Under the pieces are notes generated by a model. That model was not told the origin of the DNA, ran no database searches, and saw only the letters and a list, made by a program, of their open reading frames with translations. Made by a program: the position numbers and the translations under genes. Below, piece after piece: positions 13,842 through 23,786 of a stretch of DNA of 64,000 nucleotides. Source of the stretch: Lingula anatina (taxonomy: Eukaryota; Brachiopoda; Lingulata; Lingulida; Lingulidae); the NCBI RefSeq assembly GCF_001039355.2, contig NW_019775380.1:433637-497636 (forward strand), in the 5' to 3' direction. Position 1 is the first letter of the stretch. Each line of letters begins with the position of its first letter.

Positions 13842-14826
13842 AAAATCCGTGTATGGATCACACATCTTACCTTGATTCCCTTATCGCGCATTTGGTAAAT
13901 GGTATCCTTGAGAGGAGCAAATGACGGCTCAATGATTTCAACTTCTGTCCTGACACAGGATTCATTGTATGGTCCAAGTAAACAGTACTGCTCTCCTAGT
14001 TCATCCACACTGATCCCTGCTTTGGTCTTAATTACTGTGTAGATACCACCAACTGGAAATTCAAAGATGCAGATGTTTGGTAATAAGAGTGTTATGATAT
14101 GATGATTTTGCAATCAAACAACATTCAGAACAGAGATGCAGCTCAGAGCTCCTTAATCACAATGGATAACATGGGAATTTTGGCAAAAATAGACAAATCA
14201 AGAATAAGATAAAAAGATTGACATGTCATTAATCACATTTTATTACAAAGCAAAATGTAAACACCATTTGATAATTTATTATTTTGATTAAAATAATACT
14301 TAATTATGAATTATACATAAAAATGTAATTTGAAGGGGATTGAGTTCCAAGACTTTGAAAATTTATTTTCCTTGAAGGTTTTAACTACCTTACATAGGGT
14401 ATTGCACTTTTGAGAAGACTTGACTTTCTGTGTCAGTGTATGTGACCTCAGTGTGACCTTCATTACAAATGTTTGTGCATGTTAAGTAAACTTTTATTCA
14501 TAAAACACTGATAGCCATCTTATCAGATAAGAAAATGTAACAGTTATCGATACACTGTAACATTTGCAATAGTACACAACCCATGTATAGCTTTCCTCGT
14601 ATAGTATCTAAATTGTACGCGTCTTTCCGCTCTGTGCAGCCTGCACGACAAGAATCACCTTTTGGGGTTTCCCATCCTCACCTTTGTTTGCAACTTCCCA
14701 TGCACACTCGAAAACGAACTTGTTTTGAGATTCTGCACGGTCACCCCTATCTAGCACATAGTCATCAAATTCTGGCTCAACACTTCGCAACGACCGGGCA
14801 AAGCTTCCAGACCTGACTCGTCTCAT
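8958..14826 (-). CDS. GYS: Glycogen [starch] synthase (GT3 family), complete
   Basis: Transfers glucose from UDP-glucose to growing glycogen in the cytosol. Fourteen coding exons in transcript order: 14682-14826, 13871-14052, 13408-13599, 12973-13167, 12614-12758, 12170-12287, 11760-11880, 11410-11576, 11101-11179, 10728-10841, 10214-10340, 9641-9900, 9424-9495, 8958-9143 (TAA 8958-8960). They sum to 2103 nt, a 700-aa protein; human GYS1 and GYS2 are 737 and 703 aa. Landmarks: the UDP-glucose motif KVGGIYTV near residue 48, the acid-base motif [16 protein letters not shown] made by joining exons 11 and 12, and the arginine cluster [14 protein letters not shown] for glucose-6-phosphate control. 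The C-terminal [13 protein letters not shown] resembles GSK3 sites 3a-c, followed by an acidic tail. The start at 14826 ([12 protein letters not shown]) gives a basic Ser-rich N-terminus like family phosphosites; an in-frame ATG at 14910 could add 28 residues. Vertebrate muscle and liver paralogues cannot be told apart here. Confidence 0.97.
11182..11207 (-). repeat. A26 run forming the polypyrimidine tract of a glycogen synthase intron
   Basis: On the minus strand this is T26 followed directly by AG, forming the acceptor for the 79-nt exon 11101-11179. A homopolymer of this length is slippage-prone at a splice site. Confidence 0.85.
13778..13838. repeat. (CA)n microsatellite in glycogen synthase intron 2
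   Basis: About 61 bases of CA repeat immediately downstream, in the transcript sense, of the exon ending at 13871. The Thr-His and Cys-Val open frames through it are artefacts. Confidence 0.95.
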
Positions 14827-15447
14827 CTTCAGTGGCTCGTCCTTGCTGTCCTTGACCTTTAGTGCCTGTAGATGGCAGCACGATACGCAAGTTGCGACCA
14901 GCCCCAGCACCTTACTTAACTCATCAAGTTTCGGCGAATTTTTTTGGAAAAAAAATTGCTTATTTACGAGTAATCATAAAAGCTACCGACGAGGCATGCA
15001 AACATTCAAATAGTTGCGTTTTTTCCTTTCTTACATATAACTTATATGGTACGCTCGATGGCCCGTGACGCACGCCAAGTTGCGCAAAATGTGGTTCCAA
15101 TGTGTTCGGACTGTGGGTGAAAATCTGCATCGTGTTGTCAACAAAATACCGCAAACGTCATAGAAACGTCAGCAACAAATCCCTTTATGATGGATTTGTT
15201 TGAGCCTTAGCCGCATTTGGAAAAAAAAACCGGGCCGATACACCAGACCCTTTATATCCTATTATTGAGCAAAATCGTTTAGATTTTCTACTATCTTAAC
15301 TTATGATTTGTCTGGAAGTCTAATCTTGATACAAAATAAAATGGTATGAATATGCGATAATGATAAGATCTAATAAATAATTCAAGATATCTAAAGGTGT
15401 GGTTTCTTGAACAGGCAAGTCTGTGTGTGAAGGCTACGTGTGTGTAG

Positions 15448-15448
15448 N
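15448..15448. other. Single-N assembly join
   Basis: One undetermined base in an otherwise clean sequence. Unlike the other three N positions, no repeated sequence was recognised on its two sides. Confidence 0.7.
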
Positions 15449-15794
15449 CAGCAAGCTCAGACTCCCATAAGCAGTGTACATACGACTGGAAATACGCTAA
15501 ACGCTCTCTGCTAGTATTGGTATTGCAAATTTTATCTTAATCAATCAAATGGGGATTTGCTATCTTATTCTAGTGATTAGATGTGCTATTCCCTTGATAT
15601 GGTTTCAGAAAATCATTTCCTCTCACAGAAAGTTAATTTCTTCAGTCTTTTGCTGAATTATCTTTACTGAAACCAAAATTTTGTTTCTTGAAAGTGGTAA
15701 TAACTTCAGGGTTATAGGTTAGTAATCCGCTATTACAGTAAAGATAGCAATCGATATATTTAAGACAATGTGATAATCTTGACTGACCTCCATA

Positions 15795-15842
15795 ATGGCA
15801 ATGACTGGGTCAACCTGCGCACTGTGCCGTCTGTTGGCTAAG
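15795..15842 (+). other. Ambiguous exon-like segment with splice signals on both strands
   Basis: On plus, ATG at 15795 opens a 16-codon stretch (MAMTGSTCALCRLLAK) that runs into a strong donor GTAAGA. On minus, the overlapping sequence reads NRRHSAQVDPVIAIME between a pyrimidine-rich acceptor (CTTACCTTAG) and GTCAGT. At most one reading is likely real, and no partner exon was found. Confidence 0.2.
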
Positions 15843-15871
15843 GTAAGAAAAAGCTTTTCAGTTTATACGCA

Positions 15872-15914
15872 CTCTCGCACGCGCGCGCGCACGCACACAC
15901 ACGCACACACACAC
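15872..15914. repeat. GC/CA-rich dinucleotide repeat
   Basis: Runs of CG and CA dinucleotides just left of the transposon. A TG-rich run lies immediately right of it (17811-17846), so the element sits between complementary simple repeats. Confidence 0.8.
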
Positions 15915-16006
15915 CACTTACAGCTGGTATTTGACCACATATTCTTGACACCATCAAATGAGTTCTGATTCAAGATTAAAATAGATATAATATATAAAAA
16001 TAGATA

Positions 16007-17810
16007 GGGGAGAGCGGGGTGGGTTGGAACGCGGGTAAGTTGGAACATTGGCTTTATTTCTTAAATCACAAGACGGATCATGTGCTCCTTCAGCATAAAA
16101 ATGTCACGTGGCATGGTCATTCATCCGGTAAACTTGTGGAAGTATCGAAAATGCAGTAAAAGTTTTATGCGAAAAAAACTTATTTTCGCTACTCGAAGTA
16201 AGTTTTCATATTTTTGACATTCATCGTGCTGTAAACTTAAGTATAAGGATTATATCACTGAAATTGTGCATAGCGTTTAGGACCACCTTGATGTTCAAAA
16301 GGCTGTTGTTTTTTTTTAATCACTTCCCACGTGTTAAAGAAATACAGTGTCATAAGTAGGCCATGACGTCATGGGGGCTGGTCGGAACATTTGACATGGG
16401 GCCAGTTGGAACACTGTCAGGGGTGTTCCAACCCACCCCGCACGGTGTTTTTCATTTTTTAAACCTCTCTAAATGTTTTAATTAGCTGTTTGGTCGAAAG
16501 GGGTCTGCATGCCCACTGTTGCTTTTTGCGATAAATTGCTTTTAGATGTGGAAGGAAATGTTGATTATTACTCTGTTTTCGCGGCAAAATGAAAATATTG
16601 TAGCTGAGAGCCTATGTTATGGATAAACTATACAACACCAATTCTGCCGATGTGGTTTTAAATGCTTTGTGTAATGGATTGGGGGTTGCTGTTAATGTTT
16701 AGTGAACGAGAGTACAAAATCCGCCAGAAAAGACAAACATTCACCTCGTAACTTAGACAAAGATTCAGTTGAAATCTCAGTTGCCCTCACCGGAAGAGGT
16801 GCTACAGCAAACTAAAGCTCACTTAAGGAAAACCCCAAACAGCTCAAGTCCAGCAATAATTAGACCGGTTCCAAAGGCTCACCGTCGCATTCCAAAGATT
16901 AAAAGAAGAAAACGATGCAGTCAGTGCAGTACTAACTGGCACACCTGAAAATGAGCTACTCGAAAAAGGAAAGGCCAAGCGCAACAAAATTAAAAAGGAC
17001 AAGCGCAACAAAAAAACAGTTAAAGATTGCTAGTCGATAGAGAAAATCAAGAAAAGGGAAATTAAAGATGACCAGCGATTCTGAGTCAGAAGAAGAGTGG
17101 CCATGTCTGGTTTGTGGGGAGCCGTTCATTAACAGCCGACCAAAAGAGAAATGGGTTAAATGCATTGTTTTTCTAAAGTGGTCACATGGAGACTGTACAA
17201 AGGTTGACCAAGTGTAGGGCCTACATATGTCAGAACTGCGATTTTGATTCTGAGTTGTTGAGTTGAAAGAGATACAGTTTTCATTTGTAGGTCTAACATA
17301 CTGTTGTTAATAGGTTGAGTTATATGAGTTCAATATCTTTTCTCTTAAACCACTTTTGTTATCATTATGAAATGAAGTGTAACTGGATATGGTTTATACA
17401 TCGAAAAGACTATTTGAAAGCAAATTGTAAACGTAAAAAATGCTTACAAACTATGGAGATACGAATACAAAGTAACACGTACTTGTTGGGAAATTAATAT
17501 AGATAAACCTACTTTTAAAATGAATTATACTTTGAATTTATATGCAAGCGTTCCAACTCGCCCTCTTGTTCCAACTCACCCCACTGCCTGTTCCAACTGA
17601 CCCCGCGGGTGGGGTGAGATGGAACGTTTTAGGAGCCAACTTTGAGCATTTATTACTCTAAAATAAAAAGACCTACTTGATGTTTTATTTCATAGATAAG
17701 TGCGGCATATAATTTTCCCCTATCAGATTTTTTATTTTTGTCCCCAAAGCTTTGACTGCTGAGATATCGCAAAAAAGGTGAAAACTGTTCCAACCAACCC
17801 CGCTCTCCCC
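16007..17810 (+). mobile_element. Degenerate pogo/Tigger-like DNA transposon
   Basis: The ends are inverted repeats. The left begins GGGGAGAGCGGGGTGGGTTG and the right ends, on the opposite strand, with GGGGAGAGCGGGGTTGGTTG, one mismatch in the first 20. Both flanks carry TA, the target duplication expected of the Tc1/mariner-pogo superfamily. Subterminal GTTCCAAC motifs recur near both ends. The interior has only a broken fragment of the transposase C-terminus, and no DNA-binding or DDE core was recognised. The copy is too decayed to move by itself. Confidence 0.85.
16785..17258 (+). pseudogene. Remnant of a pogo-like transposase C-terminus
   Basis: Read on plus with frame changes, this shows a proline/basic linker (RPVPKAHRRIPKIKRRKR), then TPENELLEKGKAKRNK, then a zinc-binding tail (PCLVCGEPF, EKWVKC, WSHGDC, and in another frame YVRTAIL/ICQNCDFDSE). 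This arrangement of acidic stretch, CLVC.EPF, EKWV.C, W.H..C and CxNC is typical of the C-terminus of many pogo-like DDE transposases in marine animals. A stop after TVKDC, at least one frameshift and a stop after KVDQV show that it is dead. Confidence 0.7.
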
Positions 17811-17846
17811 TATGTGTGTGTGTGTGCGTGTGTGAGCGTGAGTGCG
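17811..17846. repeat. TG-rich simple repeat
   Basis: TG/CG dinucleotides right of the transposon, complementary in type to the CA-rich run on the left. Confidence 0.8.
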
Positions 17847-17890
17847 GTATATATCTGAATTGCAGGCAGCTATATAGCCTACGCCTATAG

Positions 17891-18178
17891 CAGTGGCGGA
17901 TTTGGGGGGGTGTCAGCGGGGGGATGACCCCCCCCCCCCCCCCCTTTCGATTTCTGACAAAGTTCACATCAGTGGTCCCCTCTTGAAATTAGAATTTTGA
18001 CTAGCTGCATAGTATAGGCCTAGTTCTAAACCGTACCAAATGGCACGTGCCATTCGCCCTCTAAAATACCAAAATATTTCCCTTCACCGGACCCCGAAAC
18101 CTACGCTAAGGGTGGGGATTGGGGGGGGGGTCTGCTTAGTATCTGCGTACCCCCTTAAAATAATCCCGGATCCGCCCA
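17891..18178 (+). mobile_element. MITE-like element, CAGTGGCGGATTT family, copy 1
   Basis: About 288 bp starting CAGTGGCGGATTTGGGGG and ending CCCGGATCCGCCC. Its ends are roughly complementary (GGCGGAT against ATCCGCC), it has internal G and C runs, and a conserved core includes TTTTGACTAGCT and AAACCGTACCAAATGG. Opposite-orientation copies lie at 52505-52717 and 56527-56806. No coding capacity. Confidence 0.8.
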
Positions 18179-20786
18179 GGCCCAGTAGGTAATCGAACTG
18201 ATAATGTGGATTTTATATCTAATTGTATTTGGTGGGTTAGGCCTAATTCTACATTGGTCGGTGAACCAATGAAAATATGATATGAAATAATGCGACATTA
18301 TCAGAGAAATAGGTGAAAACAATATTTATTATAAAATGACAAAACAGAGAAATTGGCATTATAACATCATAATTAAATGCAAAGAACAAAATTGAGTGCA
18401 TGGGCTTATATAGGCCTATAGGCCTGCATGCAAAATGTCGTTTCTCTTGATTACTAGACCAAACTATCCCCTCTCCTTCCCCGGTGCATGCATTCTTTCA
18501 GTTACTTTTCAAAGTAATATTCTCACACCTTCATTATCTTGAGTCCAAGGTTCTTTATACATGTGCTTTCTTTGCAGATCAACTGTGGAAAGTTCAAATA
18601 TGTTCAATTTTTCATGATATCCAAACAGACTGTCACTATTGCCACTTTCCAAGAATGTTGCAACAATTCGGTATACAACTCTTTTGTGTCTAAAAAATTG
18701 ATGCTGTAGAAATAATTTTGCAGAATCAGATGGGCAATAAATTCCAAGAAATTTGATCAATAACATTCCTTTTCCTCTATTTCCTGAAACAAAGAGATGT
18801 AAAAAATACACGTCTTTCTTTAAAGCACGAATTCTTCTTTGGGATAATCTATTTCGCAATCGCATTCGACGGACAAGTGATAGGTTACTGATGGTAAAAA
18901 AAAGGAATTTTGGAGAGTCAGAATAATCGTTAACTACAAGAAAAATGAACCGTTGATAAATATCATATTGAAATTTTTGGATATTTCCTGAAAAGAAAAG
19001 GGTTTAAGATATCTTCATTTAAGCGGGGCTTCTTTCTTTTGGGAATATCTCATTTCGTAATCTCATTCAACTGATAATCCCTGTCGTCATTATTTCCTTT
19101 ACTCATCACCAGGTGCGCTAACATCGATATTTATAGGTCTTTGCTGCAGCGAATATACATTTGTATACACTGCATGTATGTATGCTAAAAGCGAGAAACC
19201 ACTTTCAGATTAAAAAGAACACATTTCACCAGGTAAGTAGTTGCCTTTCTGGAAATCGCACTAAGATGTGTATTGAATTCTTAAATATATTTTTCACCTA
19301 TCAGAGCACCAGCAATTTTTAGTATACACGAAGCGCGTTGGTCATACAAAAACTTATATATTTTGAAGGGAGGCAATAAGTTACTACTTTACATACCTAA
19401 GATCTTATGTAAATTAAGAGCAGAAGGTTCCGTTGTTAAACTGTGCATTACTATGATATGATATCGAGCAATGAAATAATCATGGTGAATACTAGATAAA
19501 GATTGCCTATATAAAGATTATGGCCCATCTAATATGCTGATAACGTTTAAATTTTTGACATTGATTATATTTAGTCGATATTTTCAGGAATACCAGTCGA
19601 TTATTTATTACCACTACAGTCGTAAATTGTTAACTAAGATAACCCAAATACTGATGTCACAGCTGCTTAACATTCATCGGAGACTAAATAATATGATCTT
19701 TTCAATATAACAAGAGTTTCCGTTAGATATCTTGGTTCACATATGAAAAGACTGGCTCTGAAATAAAACGACAACGCTTTCACATGAGGCATAAGGTTTT
19801 TCTGTTAACTGGTGGGTTGTTTATATTTTATTTACCTTTTGAGAAGAATTACTTTTTTTCATTTATTTATTTATTTATTTATTTTGCTTGACGTCAGTGT
19901 CGGAATAAGGCCGGACGAAGCCGAATAAGGTTGGACGACGTGGTTCTAAGGTCAAATCCAAGGTATTTAGTGTGTACGCTGATGGTACAACGAACCTTTT
20001 AACAAGAAGAGATTCAAGTCAAAGAGAATTAGACACTTGCACTTACATTTAAGCCGTTTAGTTCTTGTGTTTGTTAGTGATCGGTGAGTAGCTTTTAATA
20101 TTTTAATCTTTTAAATATTTGACATATATTTTACAGATGCACTTTGCCTGATTGAAATGAAATTTGAAAAAGAACACTTTGCTAGAAAGATACAGTTTAG
20201 GTAATGAATTTATGACCAGACGAAAAAAACAGGAACAGATAAAATGATAAGTACAGGAGATAGCTTAGTAGACCTATACATTCAATTGTAGGCATCTTTT
20301 AAAAAATCTAGCTATTTATACCAAAGTCGTGTGTCGTTTAATGCATTCAAAAAAGAGCAGCCTACTCGTACATGTACATTTTTTATGAATCATTCCGTAG
20401 CAAGACAGGAATATGCACCGTAGTGGGTGTCAAGTAGCTGTTAGGAGACTTACTTATGTCACTCTAATGTATCATTATTGAACAGATACTTGAATTCCAA
20501 TTATTCAGTGTTTCTTAAGGTTAGTATTACACGCAGTTCTCGCTGTATGACAATGAATATTGGCAAACCCCCACAATTTATGGAACAGTGAAACTTAATT
20601 TTGCTGCTTTTTCTTCTGTAAAACGCTGGAAAGCTGATTAAACATTTTTTGAGGAGTGCTTAAATTTTTATCTACTAGTGCCGGACTTAGCTTGTTTGAC
20701 AGTAGCTGTATTTCATTACTTATCTTAGATCTCTGAATGACCTATGACTTCGCCAGCATGGCATAGACATAAACTGTGCTCGCTCC
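18179..20786. other. Intergenic stretch without recognised genes
   Basis: AT-rich. It holds an (ATTT)n run at about 19861-19884 and a CRE-like palindrome. A 118-codon minus-strand frame (18509-18865) shows no recognisable domain and is within chance length. Confidence 0.6.
19889..19896. promoter_or_regulatory. Full CRE palindrome TGACGTCA
   Basis: A perfect cAMP-response-element octamer. About 190 bp downstream is a good donor-like sequence (GATCGGTGAGTAG). This could mark a promoter and noncoding first exon for the GPCR at 28.4 kb, but a perfect octamer also occurs about once per 65 kb by chance. Confidence 0.2.
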
Positions 20787-20910
20787 TACCCTCTACCAGG
20801 ATCACAGATTGGTTTTTCACTAGATACTCACAAATATGTCTCTGGGCAATTCATGCCACATTTCTTGGAAAGAAGTGCACATTATTAATCTGCAGCTTTG
20901 GTAGAGGGTA
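20787..20910. mobile_element. MITE, TACCCTCTACCAGG family, copy 1
   Basis: A 124-bp element with terminal inverted repeats: left TACCCTCTACCAGGATCACA, right ending CTTTGGTAGAGGGTA. Internal TTTTTCACTAGAT and ATTATTAATCTGC are shared with the copy at 52064-52175. No coding capacity. Confidence 0.8.
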
Positions 20911-21136
20911 GCTCGCTCCCCGAGGTGGCAGATATTATAGGCAAATTTTCCACATTTGCCACCCTGTAACTTTTGGCCAGATGGAAGCAATTAAATCTGC
21001 ACGGGCGCAGACGACATTATACTACTACAGGAGATTCCTCAGTTAACTTCAATCTGAAGTAACAAGCTATTCAGAAAGGGATATTTTTATCTGTCACAAA
21101 AGAGCAAGTGATTAAAATCAGAGCAATTAACTATCA

Positions 21137-21361
21137 CCCCATTTCCATAGATTTTTAGATCGATCTATCCCTGTGGGGAGTCTCACTAGATTACTGTCAG
21201 CTTGGCCGGCTTAAGCGTCTGTCCCGCCTACTAAAAGCTGTAAGGGGGTAATTAACTATGGTGTCCGCTCGGCTGACTGCAATTTAGCCTGAACCCCCAG
21301 GGAGTTAGGTCGATCTAAAACTTAATCTTTAGATCGATCTAAATCTCTGGGAAAGCACCCT
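21137..21361. mobile_element. GATCGATC palindromic element, copy P1
   Basis: About 225 bp, almost wholly self-complementary. The ends carry TAGATCGATCTA inside a longer inverted repeat. Inside are paired GGGGAGTCTCACTAGATTAC and GCAATTTAGCCTGAACCCCC arms, and the centre is GGGGGTAATTAA. No open frame of note. Confidence 0.85.
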
Positions 21362-21520
21362 ATCTTGATTGTTGTCAGGGGGATTTGGCAGTACATAGTT
21401 AAGTGGCAATTCCTGAGTAGTTTGGCAAACAATTTTCAGTCATGTAATCAACCTACAGATTTCAGAACAGGGTCACAGTTAGAAGATTGACCAAATTTAG
21501 GAAGACATTATCTGTGAATA

Positions 21521-21558
21521 TCTAGTGAAAAATCAATCAGTGGATCTGGTAGAGGGTA
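21521..21558. mobile_element. MITE, TACCCTCTACCAGG family, 3' fragment
   Basis: Matches one end of the 20787-20910 element in reverse orientation (CTAGTGAAAAATCAATC, then CTGGTAGAGGGTA). Only this end was recognised. Confidence 0.6.
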
Positions 21559-21751
21559 TCGAGGCGGTACGTTAACAAGTTGGGTTCCATAGTCTTTTGG
21601 ACACTCTCATCTTTTTAGTTTTCATCTTTTAGGTCCTCTTTGTTAACCAACAAGACTTAGATATGAAGTCCATTTGCAAGGCATTTCTCCATACAAGTAA
21701 TCTTGACAGACGTGTGTTGGTGGCAGAGAAGAGATTTCTGTGGTAGTCTAA

Positions 21752-21967
21752 CACCCCATTCTCATAGATTAGATCGACCTAGATTGGATCGACCTAACTC
21801 CCTGGGGGTTCACGCTAAATAGCTGTCAGCCGGGCGGACACGAAAGTTAATTACCCCTTATAGCTTGTAGTAGGCGGGGACGGACACTTAAGGCGGATTA
21901 TCTGACAGTACTCTAGTGAGACTCCCCGCGGTGATAGATCGATCTAAAAGTTGTGAGAACAGAGCCT
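21752..21967. mobile_element. GATCGATC palindromic element, copy P2
   Basis: About 216 bp, opposite in orientation to P1. Shared blocks are CTCCCTGGGGGTTCACGCTA, AGTTAATTACCCC, TGTAGTAGGCGG and TAGATCGATCTAAAAG. It lies 0.4 kb from P1, and the flanks share CTAA. Confidence 0.85.
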
Positions 21968-23524
21968 AAAAAACTTAGTACGATTGAACAAAACATCATG
22001 TTTGAGTGCTGACTTCATTTATGTGCGTTGCATCGAAATCACCTGTTATCTGTTAGAGAACTCAATTTCGGCTGTCAGTTAAGTGTGCCATCCCCTTTGA
22101 CATGGATCTTTCTTCGTCAAAGGTTCATTATCCATTCGTTTTGCTTTCTTCAGAACATTTGAAGATATACAGTTTTGCGCAGATAAAGAGACCCCTTTTG
22201 AAAAATACTCGCATTTTTAACTCTTGTTTAAGAAGGGTGTTTAGAACTGGTAGAACAATCTCGAATTTACTGAATTACTTCACCTTTCTATTTGTGTTCA
22301 CTTGTGTTGTTCTGTTGTCTTGGTAGGGCTGTTCTTTTCTTTGTTTCGATGACTGTAGAAATTTTTTTATATTGCAATCTAAAGTTGAGTCGATAATGTA
22401 AAATAATGGTTTGCCATACATTACTGGACAGATAACAGCCGGTTTGCAATGGCAGTGCGTGAAGAAAAATCATGAAGCTTGAATTTCCTTGCGTCATTAC
22501 CCATTAAAAACTACTCACTTGACTTGCACGAATGTCAGGCAAATTGACATTTTTTTAATTTTTGAAAGTCCATTGGTTTTCATTTGGATATGAAATTTAG
22601 AACCTAGATTTTCATTAAGGGATTCGTAGACTAGACAGTAGGTAAGGTCTTTCACACCGGTGTATTATAGTACATTAATATACCAACCAGCAGGACACGA
22701 GTTAAAAATCATAGGAAACGCCCTAACCTATACCTATAATAACACATGATAAAAGAGGTAAGAGTATATTATGTGGTTTTTAAGGTATTATAAACGCTTG
22801 TAGGGCCTACTTAGGAGAAAGCGTTTCTCTCAGTATTCAAACCTGGCACGTAGGGTGCAACTGTTTTTTCATTTGTAGAAATGACGAGGTATCTATTGGC
22901 GTGCTCTAGTGTGAACAGGTATTCATATGCGCCTGTAAAATTTTCAAGAACCAAATTCAGTAAATTAGTATGTATGTTAGATTTAGACTAAGTGTACTTT
23001 CATTATTAGCCCTATATATTGCCTGCAATTTTGTTTTTACGACAAATGAGCCAAGAAAAAGCGAGTTTCTAGTGAAGCCGAGGGCCATTACACGAAATTG
23101 CATATACTTCTGCTTGATGAATAGTGGCAGTTTTACGCAGGAAACAGCTTACATCTGTTTTGTGATTTTTTCCATTCAACTTTTTCCGTCTTACAGTATC
23201 ACGTAAGCACATCAAAGCTCCATCCCTCTCGGCTAATTATTTCTCAATCACTGGCAGTCTGAGATAAAGAAGATCTGAAATTCCAAGCGTTATCAATCAA
23301 AATTCACTTTTATTCCCGTATAGACCAATTGAGAGCAGTCGATACGATTTTGCCAGTTTGTTAAAAATCTAAATGCAAAAAGCAGGACTTTTTAAAGTAT
23401 GAAATGCATATGTTTTATTTTTATCGAAATCCGAGAGAGAATTAAGTTGAACAGATTCTTTTCATATCGTGTGGTACACTTTTGTTTCGCACCATTTGGA
23501 GAAATTGACAAGTTTTAAAATAGC
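21968..23524. other. Intergenic stretch, nothing recognised
   Basis: Frames of up to 78 codons exist but show no domain or splice pattern. No repeat family was recognised here. Confidence 0.55.
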
Positions 23525-23786
23525 CTGGGCCCAGTTTCATCAACCCTGGATAACACTATCCTATGGATAACACTATCTATTGGATAAAATTATTATCCTC
23601 TGGTCAGTTATCCTGCTGATAAAATAATGTTTCCGAAATGCTAAATCCTTACTTTTTTATGTTGATATCCATCGGTTAAAACTGGATGCTGTCCTCTGGG
23701 AATCTGCCCAAAGGATGACAATTTTATACAGTGGATAGTGTTATCTACAGGTTCGTGCTATGCAGTGTTGATAAAACTAGGCCCTG
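23525..23786. mobile_element. MITE with GGGCCCAGTTTCATCAAC ends
   Basis: About 260 bp. The left end CTGGGCCCAGTTTCATCAAC pairs with the right end GTTGATAAAACTAGGCCC. The interior is full of TGGATAACACTATC-type words in both orientations. Noncoding. Only one copy was recognised in this window. Confidence 0.75.

Larger units (their letters stand above)
14827..16006 (-). promoter_or_regulatory. 5' flank of glycogen synthase (UTR and likely promoter)
   Basis: Sequence upstream of the minus-strand start codon. GC content rises modestly between about 14.6 and 15.1 kb, as is common around a first exon. No TATA element at a convincing distance was recognised. It contains a single N at 15448 and an ambiguous exon-like segment near 15.8 kb. 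Confidence 0.4.

Noticed and set aside
13665-14113. Open frames through the CA repeat next to glycogen synthase exon 2
   Set aside because: Cys-Val or Thr-His runs are translations of the microsatellite; only 13871-14052 is coding.
16007-17810. Host PHD-finger gene based on the CLVC...WSHGDC motif
   Set aside because: The motif is in a stop-interrupted fragment bounded by inverted repeats with TA flanks, so it is transposase debris.
18509-18865. 118-codon minus-strand frame
   Set aside because: No recognisable domain, no splice partners, and a length expected by chance in 64 kb of two-strand sequence.
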